A DNA stretch of 7,471 nucleotides from Deltaproteobacteria bacterium (GCA_030627405.1 DAOUSD010000065.1:1-7471); one strand, 5' to 3'; positions 1-7,471 are shown, numbered from the stretch's first letter. Made by a program: numbers and translations. Notes: generated from the letters alone by a model not told the origin.

Positions 1-18
1 GATTGAAAAGGGGTGGAA

Positions 19-108
19 ATGAGAGATTTTAGAGAACTTAATCAACAGGTCAATGAGGTAAAGAGGATGTTGAACAGTTTTATCCAAAAGCTAACCGCTA
101 ATGGCTAA
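19..108 (+). pseudogene. Internally deleted relic of a four-helix-bundle (S23/IVS-type) protein gene
   Basis: A 29-codon ORF with a purine-rich ribosome binding site (AAGGGGTGG, 8-16) just before its ATG. Its first seven residues, MRDFREL, match the usual start of four-helix-bundle proteins of the 23S rRNA intervening-sequence family. The rest (LNQQVNEVKRMLNSFIQKL, then TANG) matches their usual C-terminal helix, of the type EVKRML-x-SLIQKL. Family members are normally about 115-130 residues, so roughly 90 internal residues, including the central helices, are absent. The two ends are joined in frame at the Leu codon around 37-42, where the start (REL-K) and the end (L-N) of the family could share a few bases, so a deletion between short direct repeats is plausible. 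The function of intact members is poorly known. A 29-residue remnant cannot form the bundle and is probably inert. The family match is from memory of its consensus. A real small peptide gene is the alternative. Confidence 0.62.
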
Positions 109-119
109 AAGCTAACCGC
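90..119 (+). repeat. Heptanucleotide tandem array GCTAANN, four units plus GC
   Basis: GCTAA starts at 90, 97, 104 and 111, exactly seven bases apart, with variable last two bases (CC, TG, AA, CC). A partial fifth unit (GC) follows at 118-119. The same array appears as a 13-base direct repeat, AAAAGCTAACCGC, at 86-98 and 107-119, offset by 21 bases. It overlaps the end of the four-helix-bundle relic and supplies its last codons and its stop. Because each unit contains TAA and seven is not a multiple of three, the array stops translation in all three forward frames. It lies 21 bases before the start of the large kinase gene. I see no hairpin in it. Confidence 0.75.
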
Positions 120-140
120 ACAGGTCGCAATGTTTAAAGC

Positions 141-3100
141 ATGGATGAATTAATAACAATTCCGAATTATTATATTGTTGAAAAGTTAGGTGAGGGTCCC
201 CAGTCCATCGCTTATAAAGGTTTCCATAAAAAAACCCCTCATCGGCCATTGGTTATTAAGATTCTGAAAGCGGCATCCATATCTGAAGATCAAAAAAAAC
301 ATTTTCGGCAGAAAATCGAGCATCTTAAGATTTTAAACGATATCCGCATTATCACGCCTTTATCCTTTGAGGTGAGAAAAAACGTCCTGTTTTTCACCAA
401 AGACTATTTTCAGGGGATAACTCTTGACCGGTGGTCCGGGAAACAAAAAAAAATTAACTTAAATGATTTTTTCACCGTAGCTTGCGGGATAGCGGAAGCT
501 CTCAATAAGGCTCATGAGGCAGGTATTATTCACGGCGGCATCAAGCCGCATAATATATTAATTCAGCCTGAGTCTCTTGATATCCGGTTAATTGATTTTA
601 TAACCTCTATCGATGTAAGCGATATAAGCCATTTTATTTATGACCGCGGTTTTGTGGAGAATACTCTTGCCTATACTTCTCCCGAACAGACCGGCAGAAT
701 TAACCATAGGGTTAATTTCCCCAGCGACCTCTATTCGCTGGGGATTGTCTCCTATGAATTGCTGACCGGACGACTTCCTTTTTTTTCTACCGACCCGCTC
801 GAATTAATCCATTCCCACCTTGCGGAAGAGGCGTCGCTCGTTCACGAATTAAATCCCGCTATTCCTTCCGTGCTGGGTAAAATCATAGCCAAACAAATGC
901 TCAAACAGCCTGAAAAACGTTACCAGAGCGCCACCGGGCTTCTGGCCGATCTCATGCAGTGCCGGGATGAATATGCGGCAAAAGGCGCGATCAGCGAATT
1001 TCCTTTAGGAATTTATGATCGTACCCATCGAGTTGCCTTTGTTTCAAAGATGGTGGGACGCGATATAGAAACTGAAATTATACTTGAGGAATATAATAAA
1101 GCAGCTCAAAGTTTTTTCAACTCTCTATTCATATCAGGACTTCCAGGCATTGGTAAAACCCGATTGATTCAAGCGCTTCAGAAACCTATCGTGGAACACA
1201 GGGGTTATTTTACATCAGGAAAGTTCGATGTTTATCAAAAGAATATTCCGTATAGCTCTATTATCCATGCTCTAAGAAATTTGGTGAGGACCTTTTTGAC
1301 GGAAAGTAACGAAAGAGTTGTTTTATGGAAGCAAAAAATTATCAAAGCTGTTGGAAACAATGGCGCGGTGGTCATTGATGTGATACCGGAACTGGAGATC
1401 CTGATAGGCCCTCAACCGGAAGTTAAACCTCTTCCTCCCGTGGAATCCGGAAACCGTTTCCATGATGTTTTTGGCCGTTTTTTGACTTGCCTGGCCGCAG
1501 AAGAACATCCGCTTGTGCTTTTTATTGACGATCTTCAGTGGTGTGATATTGCTTCCTTTGATTTTCTTGCCAACACATTTGACAACTATAAGGAACATCG
1601 ATACCTGTTCTTAATAGGAGCTTATCGGCAAAATGAGGTTGATTCATGCCACCCCCTGACAAAGTTATTACAAAGCCTCAAAAAAGACGACCGACCCATG
1701 AAAGAAGTGAGGTTAGCACCACTTAAACCCGAGCACTGCCATGATATGGTCTCCTATATCCTTGATTTGCCCCTTTCACAAGTCAAGGTCTTGGCCGGTT
1801 TTATAGCCGAACTAACAGAAGGTAATCCTCTGTTTGTGAGCGAGATGCTGTCCTATCTATATAACGAAGATTTGCTCATTTTAGATGAAAACATGCAATG
1901 GCAATGGGATATGGACAGGATAACGCGTTCCGACATGCCGGCCACAGTAGTATCGCTTTTTACCACGAAGATAAAAAAACTACCCGATGATACTTTTGAG
2001 CTGCTCGAATTCTGCGCCTGCATGGGAAACCGTTTCATGCCTGATGAAATTGCCCTGACAAGAGAAATTACGTTGTTTAAAACATTTGAAAACTTAAAGC
2101 CGGCTTTAAGCCAAGGACTTTTAATAGAAAGCAAAGATCAATTGCAATTTGTTCATGACCGGGTACAGGAGGCAACTCTGACGCTGATAAAACCCGAAAG
2201 GAAGCGGCAGATACATTGGCAGATTGGAGAGCATCTCCTTTCCGTTGTGCCCAAAGGATCTGATCTGGAAAAACTGGATAACCTGTTTACCATTGTTTCT
2301 CACCTGCACTTAGGAAAAGAAAGTATCTTAGACAGAAATGTCGCCTACCGATTATCTGATATCAGCTATCATGCGGGCAACAAGGCCCTGGGTTCGCTGG
2401 CAACGGAAGCAGCCAATGAGTATTTTCGGCAAAGCCTTGAGGTCTTGCCGGATGACTGCTGGGAGGAACAATATGACAGGACATTTAAGATATACCGGAA
2501 ACTGGCAAAAACCGAGCTGATGTGCGGAAAATATGAAAACTCGGAAAAACTGCTCAATCAATTGCTTGAACATGCCAAAACTGATCTGGACAAGGCCGAA
2601 GCACTGGCCGAACAGACAACCTCACTTTCATCTACAGGCAATTTTATAAAAGCAATTGAAACCGCTAACCGCGGGCTGGCATTTTTCGGAAAATCGATCC
2701 CGGATGATCCTGAGGCAGCGGAACAAAAACGTGAGCAATTGATGAATGAGATCGACTCTCAATATGGTGTTAACATTTGGGACGCTATTCTTGATATGCC
2801 GTTTACCAAAGAAAGGAAGAGTAAGATTGAATTGGCGTTTTACAGTGAACTTATCCCGGATTTATACATGTCCGGCCTGGTGCCACAGCTCTATCTTTCG
2901 GCAGTGCAGTCAACCCGGCACTGCCTGGAAGGCGGCATGGATGAATCAGTGATCTATTCTTTTTCCATTATGGGGCTTTATCTAGGGGAGCAAGAAAAGT
3001 TTGATCAAGTCTTTCGATATGAAGATCTGGCTCTTAATTTGTGTGAAAAATACCCGAACACCTTTGGGGCCACCAGGGGGATGAACGGAGTTGCCTGGGT

Positions 3101-5225
3101 TACAATGCATTCGCGGTATCATCCCGAAGAATTGGCTAAACATTGTCTGAAAGCGATCCAGTGCGGGAAGAACTGCGGTGATTTGTATAATGCGGGGCTT
3201 TCCTATGGACCCTTGATGTGGGGCCTTCAGGTGCAGGGAGCTAACCTGGCTGCAATCGAGGAATATGCCAAGGAATGTTTACAGTTTTCTCAAAAGTATC
3301 ATTTATCCTTTTCCGTTGCTCTGGCCGAGGCCATGCAGGCAGGGTGGATTGCGCCGATGAAAAAAAATTATACGCCCGTCCCTATGCAGGAAAAAATTAG
3401 AAAATGGGAGAAGGAAAATCATATTGCCGCTGCGGGGAGCTATTATGTGCACATGGCTTTGACCCACTATTATTTCGGAGAATATGAAAAGGCCGAAGAA
3501 TATTTATTTAAAGTCAGAAAGTATCTGAGAGGGCTTACCGACCATCTACTGAAGCGACAGTGGCACGTCTTTCAGGTACTGAATGCCCTCAGGCTGTACG
3601 CAAGGGGAAAAGTTTACAAAAGCAAAGAAAAATTATTATCTTATATTCAACCACTTATCAAAAAGGTTGAAACCTGGGCTCAATACGGGCCAATGCTTAA
3701 ACCTTATCTTGCTTTTATCCATGCAGAATTAGAAAGAGTTACCGGCGATTTCAGAAAAGCCAGAAGTCTCTATTTTGATGCTATAGCTGTTGCGCATGAA
3801 CAGCGGTTTACTCTGCTGGAAGCTCACCTTAATGAATGCAGGGCCATGCTTCTCAAGAATGCCGGCATAGGTACGGAGAGAGTTTACTTTGCCGAAGCAA
3901 TCCGTCTGTATAAAAGTTGCCATGCTGAACGTAAAGAAATTTTTCTCATGGAAAAATATCCGGAGTATTTTGAGGAAGAAGTTCCTGCATACATGCCGGA
4001 AGAAGTAGAGCTGGTTGGCTATACCCTTCCAAGTCTGGATGTTGACTACCTGATGAAATCCTCTCTTGCTATTTCAGCAGAAATCGACCCGGATGTCCTA
4101 TTGAAAAAAATTATGAACGTTGTTCTGGAGGCCTCGGGAGCTCAGCACGGGTATCTTTTGGTTGAAGAAGGCGGGAGTTTCATTGTCCGCGCTGAAAATC
4201 ATATCACTGAAAAAGGTGTGGTCCGAACCGTCAAATATAATTTTGAAGATGCCGTAGATATTTGTAAGGCGATCATCCGTTATGTGCATCGAACCAAAGA
4301 GATGCTGACCCTGAACAATGCTTCGGAACAAGGTGAATTTAAGGACAATCCCGAGGTTCAGACCATGCGGCTTCGCTCTGTCCTTTGTCTTCCCCTGATC
4401 AAACAGTCCAGTATAATCGGAATTCTATATCTCGAAAACCGTTTGTCTGATGAGGTTTTTACCTCGGAAAAGGCAAGAATGACCGAACTTCTGGCCTCAC
4501 AAGCGGCCATTTCTCTGGAAAACGCCCGGTTATTAGATCAGATGAAAAAAACAGAAAAGCAAATTAAGGAATCTCTTAGTGAGAAAGAGGTACTCCTCAG
4601 GGAAATTCATCATCGGGTTAAAAACAATTTACAGATTATTTCCAGTCTGTTCAGGCTTCAATCCGCATATATCAGGGACGAATATGACATGGAGATATTC
4701 AAGGAAAGCCAAAGTCGTGTGAGGTCAATGGCGCTAATCCATGAAAGACTGTATCAATCAAAGGACCTGGCAAAGATTGACTTTGCTGAATACACCAAAA
4801 AACTTGTGACTCATTTGCTGGGTTTATATGCGATACATCCAAAGAGCATTACTTTGGACATAAGTGTTGATGATATCTTTCTGAGTATTGATATCGCCGT
4901 ACCTTGCGGTTTAATTATAAATGAGCTTGTTTCAAATTGTTTGAAACACGCTTTCCCGGAGAGCACTAAAGGCAAAATACGCGTCGAACTTCGTATGGCA
5001 GAGAATTTGCCTGTTCAAAACGAACAATCAAGTAATATGGTTACATTAATTGTCAGTGATAATGGTGCCGGCTTCCCCAAAGACGTGGACTTTCGCAGCA
5101 CAGAAACATTGGGTTTGGAATTAGTAACTACTTTAGTAAAACAGCTTAATGGTACCATTGAGCTTAATAGAAGTCGTGGAACAGAGTTTAAGATTACCTT
5201 CCCCTCATTGAGATTAAAAAGATAA
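141..5225 (+). CDS. Multidomain sensor: Ser/Thr kinase-like domain, AAA ATPase, TPR-like region, GAF and HisKA_2 histidine kinase
   Basis: A 1694-residue cytoplasmic signalling protein resembling the large Ser/Thr kinase-histidine kinase fusions known from cyanobacteria (HstK type) and deltaproteobacteria. Domains: kinase-like fold about 8-275 (Gly loop GEGPQS 17-22, Lys40, Asn138, Asp152, SPEQ 180-183, Asp197, Arg260); AAA/STAND ATPase about 300-520, with Walker A GLPGIGKT 333-340 and Walker B ending in D463-D464; a long helical, TPR-like stretch about 690-1270; GAF about 1312-1462; a short coiled coil about 1458-1485; HisKA_2 with EIHHRVKNNL from 1488 (phosphoacceptor His1491, or the adjacent His1490); HATPase with N-box NELVSN 1594-1599 and G1 box DNGAGF 1640-1645. 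The histidine kinase and ATPase motifs look intact. The kinase-like domain reads HGG (131-133) in place of HRD and DFI in place of DFG, so it may be a pseudokinase. The start is fixed by an in-frame stop at 135-137 and by the family-like N-terminus (ITIPNY). No strong Shine-Dalgarno precedes it; AGGT at 122-125 is weak and distant. It has no receiver domain; the next gene begins with one. Confidence 0.93.
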   Translation: MDELITIPNYYIVEKLGEGPQSIAYKGFHKKTPHRPLVIKILKAASISEDQKKHFRQKIEHLKILNDIRIITPLSFEVRKNVLFFTKDYFQGITLDRWSGKQKKINLNDFFTVACGIAEALNKAHEAGIIHGGIKPHNILIQPESLDIRLIDFITSIDVSDISHFIYDRGFVENTLAYTSPEQTGRINHRVNFPSDLYSLGIVSYELLTGRLPFFSTDPLELIHSHLAEEASLVHELNPAIPSVLGKIIAKQMLKQPEKRYQSATGLLADLMQCRDEYAAKGAISEFPLGIYDRTHRVAFVSKMVGRDIETEIILEEYNKAAQSFFNSLFISGLPGIGKTRLIQALQKPIVEHRGYFTSGKFDVYQKNIPYSSIIHALRNLVRTFLTESNERVVLWKQKIIKAVGNNGAVVIDVIPELEILIGPQPEVKPLPPVESGNRFHDVFGRFLTCLAAEEHPLVLFIDDLQWCDIASFDFLANTFDNYKEHRYLFLIGAYRQNEVDSCHPLTKLLQSLKKDDRPMKEVRLAPLKPEHCHDMVSYILDLPLSQVKVLAGFIAELTEGNPLFVSEMLSYLYNEDLLILDENMQWQWDMDRITRSDMPATVVSLFTTKIKKLPDDTFELLEFCACMGNRFMPDEIALTREITLFKTFENLKPALSQGLLIESKDQLQFVHDRVQEATLTLIKPERKRQIHWQIGEHLLSVVPKGSDLEKLDNLFTIVSHLHLGKESILDRNVAYRLSDISYHAGNKALGSLATEAANEYFRQSLEVLPDDCWEEQYDRTFKIYRKLAKTELMCGKYENSEKLLNQLLEHAKTDLDKAEALAEQTTSLSSTGNFIKAIETANRGLAFFGKSIPDDPEAAEQKREQLMNEIDSQYGVNIWDAILDMPFTKERKSKIELAFYSELIPDLYMSGLVPQLYLSAVQSTRHCLEGGMDESVIYSFSIMGLYLGEQEKFDQVFRYEDLALNLCEKYPNTFGATRGMNGVAWVTMHSRYHPEELAKHCLKAIQCGKNCGDLYNAGLSYGPLMWGLQVQGANLAAIEEYAKECLQFSQKYHLSFSVALAEAMQAGWIAPMKKNYTPVPMQEKIRKWEKENHIAAAGSYYVHMALTHYYFGEYEKAEEYLFKVRKYLRGLTDHLLKRQWHVFQVLNALRLYARGKVYKSKEKLLSYIQPLIKKVETWAQYGPMLKPYLAFIHAELERVTGDFRKARSLYFDAIAVAHEQRFTLLEAHLNECRAMLLKNAGIGTERVYFAEAIRLYKSCHAERKEIFLMEKYPEYFEEEVPAYMPEEVELVGYTLPSLDVDYLMKSSLAISAEIDPDVLLKKIMNVVLEASGAQHGYLLVEEGGSFIVRAENHITEKGVVRTVKYNFEDAVDICKAIIRYVHRTKEMLTLNNASEQGEFKDNPEVQTMRLRSVLCLPLIKQSSIIGILYLENRLSDEVFTSEKARMTELLASQAAISLENARLLDQMKKTEKQIKESLSEKEVLLREIHHRVKNNLQIISSLFRLQSAYIRDEYDMEIFKESQSRVRSMALIHERLYQSKDLAKIDFAEYTKKLVTHLLGLYAIHPKSITLDISVDDIFLSIDIAVPCGLIINELVSNCLKHAFPESTKGKIRVELRMAENLPVQNEQSSNMVTLIVSDNGAGFPKDVDFRSTETLGLELVTTLVKQLNGTIELNRSRGTEFKITFPSLRLKR

Positions 5226-5230
5226 AGCAA

Positions 5231-5235
5231 AGGAG
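5231..5235 (+). promoter_or_regulatory. Ribosome binding site of the second kinase gene
   Basis: AGGAG (within AAAGGAG) lies 8 bases before the ATG at 5244 and only 2 bases before an in-frame ATG at 5238. Normal spacing favours 5244 as the start. The site lies in the 18-base gap after the upstream stop codon, which leaves no room for a separate promoter or terminator and supports co-transcription. Confidence 0.8.
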
Positions 5236-5243
5236 CTATGGAG

Positions 5244-7471
5244 ATGTCGAGTTCACGAATTTTGATTGTTGAAGATGAAGGCATCATAGCCAAGGATATA
5301 CAAAATACGTTAAACCGTTCGGGATATTCCGTTATTGGTATCGCCTCTTCCGGTGAGGAAGCCATTAAAAAAGCAATGGAAACACATCCGGATATAGTAC
5401 TGATGGATATCGTGCTTGAAGGGGCTATGGACGGTGTTGAAGCGGCTGAGTACATTCGTGATTATTTCGATATTCCAGTAGTCTATCTCACCGCTTATTC
5501 TGATGATATAACATTACAGCGTGCAAAGATAACTGAGCCATTCGGTTATATACTCAAACCTTTTCAGGAAAAAGAATTATATACGACCATTGAGATGGCC
5601 ATTTACAAGCATACGATGCAAAAGAAATTAAAGGAAAGCGAACAATGGCTTGCCACCACACTCAAAAGTATAGGTGATGCGGTGATTGCCACCGATACCG
5701 GCAAATTAATAACATTTATGAATCCGGTAGCCGAGGCTTTGACGGGCTGGAAACAGGAAGAAGCTATAGGCAAACCTCTAAAAGATGTTTTCAAAATTAT
5801 AAATGAAAAAACCGGTAAACAGGCCGATGATCCTGTTGCAAGGGTGCTCAGGGAAGGTGTTATCGTTGGGCCGGCAAACCATACGGCGTTGATAGCCAAA
5901 GACGGAACGAAAAGACCTGTTGATGACAGCGGTGCGCCTATAAGAGATGATAAAGGAAAAATTATTGGTGTGGTTATGGTCTTCCGCGATATAACCGAGC
6001 GAAAGATAACATTGGAGCAACTTAGAGCATCTGAAGAAAGACATAGAAGCCTGGTAGATAACATCAATGTCGGTATAGCTCTGATAAGCCGAAATATGGA
6101 AATATTGGCTTTGAATAATCAGATGAAAAATTGGTATCCGGAGATTGACACCTCACAAAAACCGATTTGCTATAAGTCTTTTAATAAACCATCCATAAAC
6201 AACTTATGTCCTGATTGCCCAGCCTGCTTGACGATGGATGATGGAGAAGCTCATGAAGCAATAAGGAATGTTCTGGCAGATAATGAAGCAAGAAATTACA
6301 GGATACTTTCTTCTCCACTTAAAGATAAAGCAGGCAAAATTATAGCGGCAATAGAGATGGTTGAAGACATTACCGATCAGAAAAAAGTACGGGAGGCTTT
6401 ACAAAGAAGCGAATTTAAGTACCGTGAGCTTGTGCAGAATGCGAACAGCATTATTTTACGAATGGACTCTCAGGGTAATGTCACTTTTTTCAACGAATTT
6501 GCCCAACAATTTTTCGGTTACACTGAAGATGAGATACTCGGCAGGAATGTTGTCGGCAGCATAGTGCCAAAAACTGATAGTGAACTACAAAATCTCGCAA
6601 CAATGATCCGGGACATCGGGCTTAACCCTGAGGAACATGCTAACAATGAGAATGAAAACATGCGGAAAGATGGTGGAAGGATATGGGTTTCATGGACAAA
6701 TAAGGCTATTTATGACGAGGATGGAAACATATTAGAAATACTTTGCGTTGGTAATGATGTTACTGAGCGCAAGCTTCTTGAAAGGCAACTTCTTCAGGCC
6801 ATGAAGATGGAATCCATCGGGACTCTGGCCGGAGGCGTTGCCCACGACTTCAACAACCTGCTTATGGGGATACTTGGCAATGCATCCTTAATGCTGATGA
6901 ATACCGATCCGGCAGATCCAAATTACAACAGGCTGAAAAGCATAGAAAAACAGGTCGAAAGCGGTTCCAAGCTAACTTCGCAGCTTTTAGGGTATGCGAG
7001 GAAGGGAAAATATGAACTAAAGCCTATTATTCTGAACCAGTTGGTGAAAGATACTTCTGAGCTTTTCGGTAGAACCAGAAGGGATATTTCGATTTATTTG
7101 GAGCTATTGCCTGATCTTTTTGCAGTTGATGCAGATAAAGGCCAGATCGAACAGGTTCTGTGGAACCTGTATGTTAATGCAGCAGATGCTATGCCGGGTG
7201 GAGGCGATTTTATTTTAAAGACCTTTAATACAGACCACAAGAATATGAAGGGCAGACTATATGTCCCCAAGCCCGGCAAGTATGTTGTGCTGGCTGTTAC
7301 CGACACTGGGGTGGGCATGGACAAAAAGATCCAGCAACGAATATTTGATCCGTTTTTTACTACCAAAGATATAGGGCGGGGAACAGGCCTTGGTTTGGCC
7401 TCAGCCTATGGCATCATAAAGGGTCACGATGGGTACATTGATGTAGAATCCAGGAAGGGTGAGGGTACCAC
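5244..7471 (+). CDS. Hybrid response regulator/histidine kinase REC-PAS-PAS-PAS-HisKA-HATPase (3' end outside window)
   Basis: An open frame of 742 codons with no stop before the window edge. Residues 4-120 are a CheY-like receiver with all key residues: acidic E10-D11-E12, phosphoacceptor Asp55 (LMDIVL), Thr83 (YLTAYS) and Lys105 (LKPF). PAS1 is about 130-255 (GDAVIATD, ending FRDITERK). PAS2 is about 259-380 and ends VEDITDQK; it carries Cys309, 322, 325 and 328. PAS3 is about 388-510 and ends GNDVTERK. The kinase core follows: H-box GGVAHDFNNLL with His534, N-box around N641-N645, G1 box D687-TGVG, F-box FDPFFTTK and G2 GTGLGL 713-718. All catalytic motifs are present, so it should be active. 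The visible part ends just after the G2 box, near the end of the HATPase domain; relatives often carry a further C-terminal receiver, which cannot be seen here. No membrane segment or signal peptide is visible. The gene follows the upstream kinase gene by 18 bases, and its receiver is the obvious candidate partner for that kinase. The input ligands are unknown. Confidence 0.93.
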   Translation, partial: MSSSRILIVEDEGIIAKDIQNTLNRSGYSVIGIASSGEEAIKKAMETHPDIVLMDIVLEGAMDGVEAAEYIRDYFDIPVVYLTAYSDDITLQRAKITEPFGYILKPFQEKELYTTIEMAIYKHTMQKKLKESEQWLATTLKSIGDAVIATDTGKLITFMNPVAEALTGWKQEEAIGKPLKDVFKIINEKTGKQADDPVARVLREGVIVGPANHTALIAKDGTKRPVDDSGAPIRDDKGKIIGVVMVFRDITERKITLEQLRASEERHRSLVDNINVGIALISRNMEILALNNQMKNWYPEIDTSQKPICYKSFNKPSINNLCPDCPACLTMDDGEAHEAIRNVLADNEARNYRILSSPLKDKAGKIIAAIEMVEDITDQKKVREALQRSEFKYRELVQNANSIILRMDSQGNVTFFNEFAQQFFGYTEDEILGRNVVGSIVPKTDSELQNLATMIRDIGLNPEEHANNENENMRKDGGRIWVSWTNKAIYDEDGNILEILCVGNDVTERKLLERQLLQAMKMESIGTLAGGVAHDFNNLLMGILGNASLMLMNTDPADPNYNRLKSIEKQVESGSKLTSQLLGYARKGKYELKPIILNQLVKDTSELFGRTRRDISIYLELLPDLFAVDADKGQIEQVLWNLYVNAADAMPGGGDFILKTFNTDHKNMKGRLYVPKPGKYVVLAVTDTGVGMDKKIQQRIFDPFFTTKDIGRGTGLGLASAYGIIKGHDGYIDVESRKGEGT

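Noticed and set aside
70..104. Possible promoter (TTGAAC at 70-75, TAATGG at 99-104) before the giant gene
   Set aside because: The spacer is 23 bases, too long for a sigma-70 promoter, and TAATGG is part of the heptamer array. No convincing promoter is visible in 1-140.
445..453. Run of nine A (and other 8-base A or T runs near 292, 779 and 3360) as possible frameshift sites
   Set aside because: The reading frame continues through all of them with domain-consistent protein on both sides, so there is no sign of a programmed or mutational frameshift.
5238..5240. Alternative ATG start for the second gene, two codons upstream
   Set aside because: It is in frame, but only 2 bases separate it from AGGAG. 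The ATG at 5244 has 8-base spacing. The difference is two residues.
5226..5243. Terminator or CRISPR-like repeat between the two large genes
   Set aside because: The gap is 18 bases, with no inverted repeat or T-run. No CRISPR-type repeat, tRNA or rRNA was recognised anywhere in the window.
5015..5455. 146-codon minus-strand ORF across the junction of the two kinase genes
   Set aside because: It lies opposite well-supported coding sequence on the + strand (HATPase end and receiver start), has low-complexity Ser/Ile-rich composition and matches no family I know.
5603..6067. 154-codon minus-strand ORF opposite the first PAS domain
   Set aside because: It is antisense to conserved PAS sequence, and its Ser/Leu-rich composition is what reverse reading of this gene would give. 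I see no ribosome binding site or family match.

Overview
The window holds the 3' part of a small gene relic followed by two large, co-oriented signal-transduction genes on the + strand. Base composition is moderate to slightly AT-rich. The architectures (a giant Ser/Thr kinase-AAA-GAF-histidine kinase and a REC-multi-PAS-histidine kinase), together with a four-helix-bundle (23S rRNA intervening-sequence, S23-type) protein relic, suggest an environmental Gram-negative with many sensor kinases. A Desulfobacterota/deltaproteobacterial lineage is the best guess, but this rests on family resemblance only and no marker gene is present.

Layout. Positions 1-140 contain a 29-codon ORF that looks like the two ends of a four-helix-bundle protein joined after an internal deletion. 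It runs into a short heptanucleotide array (GCTAANN, four full units). Positions 141-5225 encode a complete 1694-residue protein: kinase-like domain, AAA/STAND-type ATPase, long helical TPR-like region, GAF domain, then a HisKA_2-type histidine kinase. Positions 5244-7471 encode the first 742 residues of a second protein: CheY-like receiver, three PAS domains and a HisKA/HATPase histidine kinase. It is cut by the window edge.

The two large genes are 18 bases apart with a good ribosome binding site between them and no terminator, so they very likely form one transcript. The first protein ends in a histidine kinase with no receiver of its own, and the second begins with a complete receiver. The natural inference is a phosphorelay from protein 1 to the receiver of protein 2, which has its own PAS inputs and kinase output. 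Neither protein shows a signal peptide or membrane segment, so both should be cytoplasmic.

The most notable points are: the kinase-like domain of protein 1 has Gly where the catalytic Asp of the HRD motif should be (HGG), suggesting a pseudokinase; the second PAS domain of protein 2 carries a four-cysteine cluster that could bind a metal or Fe-S centre; and the relic plus heptamer array sits just upstream. I did not find a wholly new type of system here. The window is best read as an unusual variant of known large sensor-kinase families.
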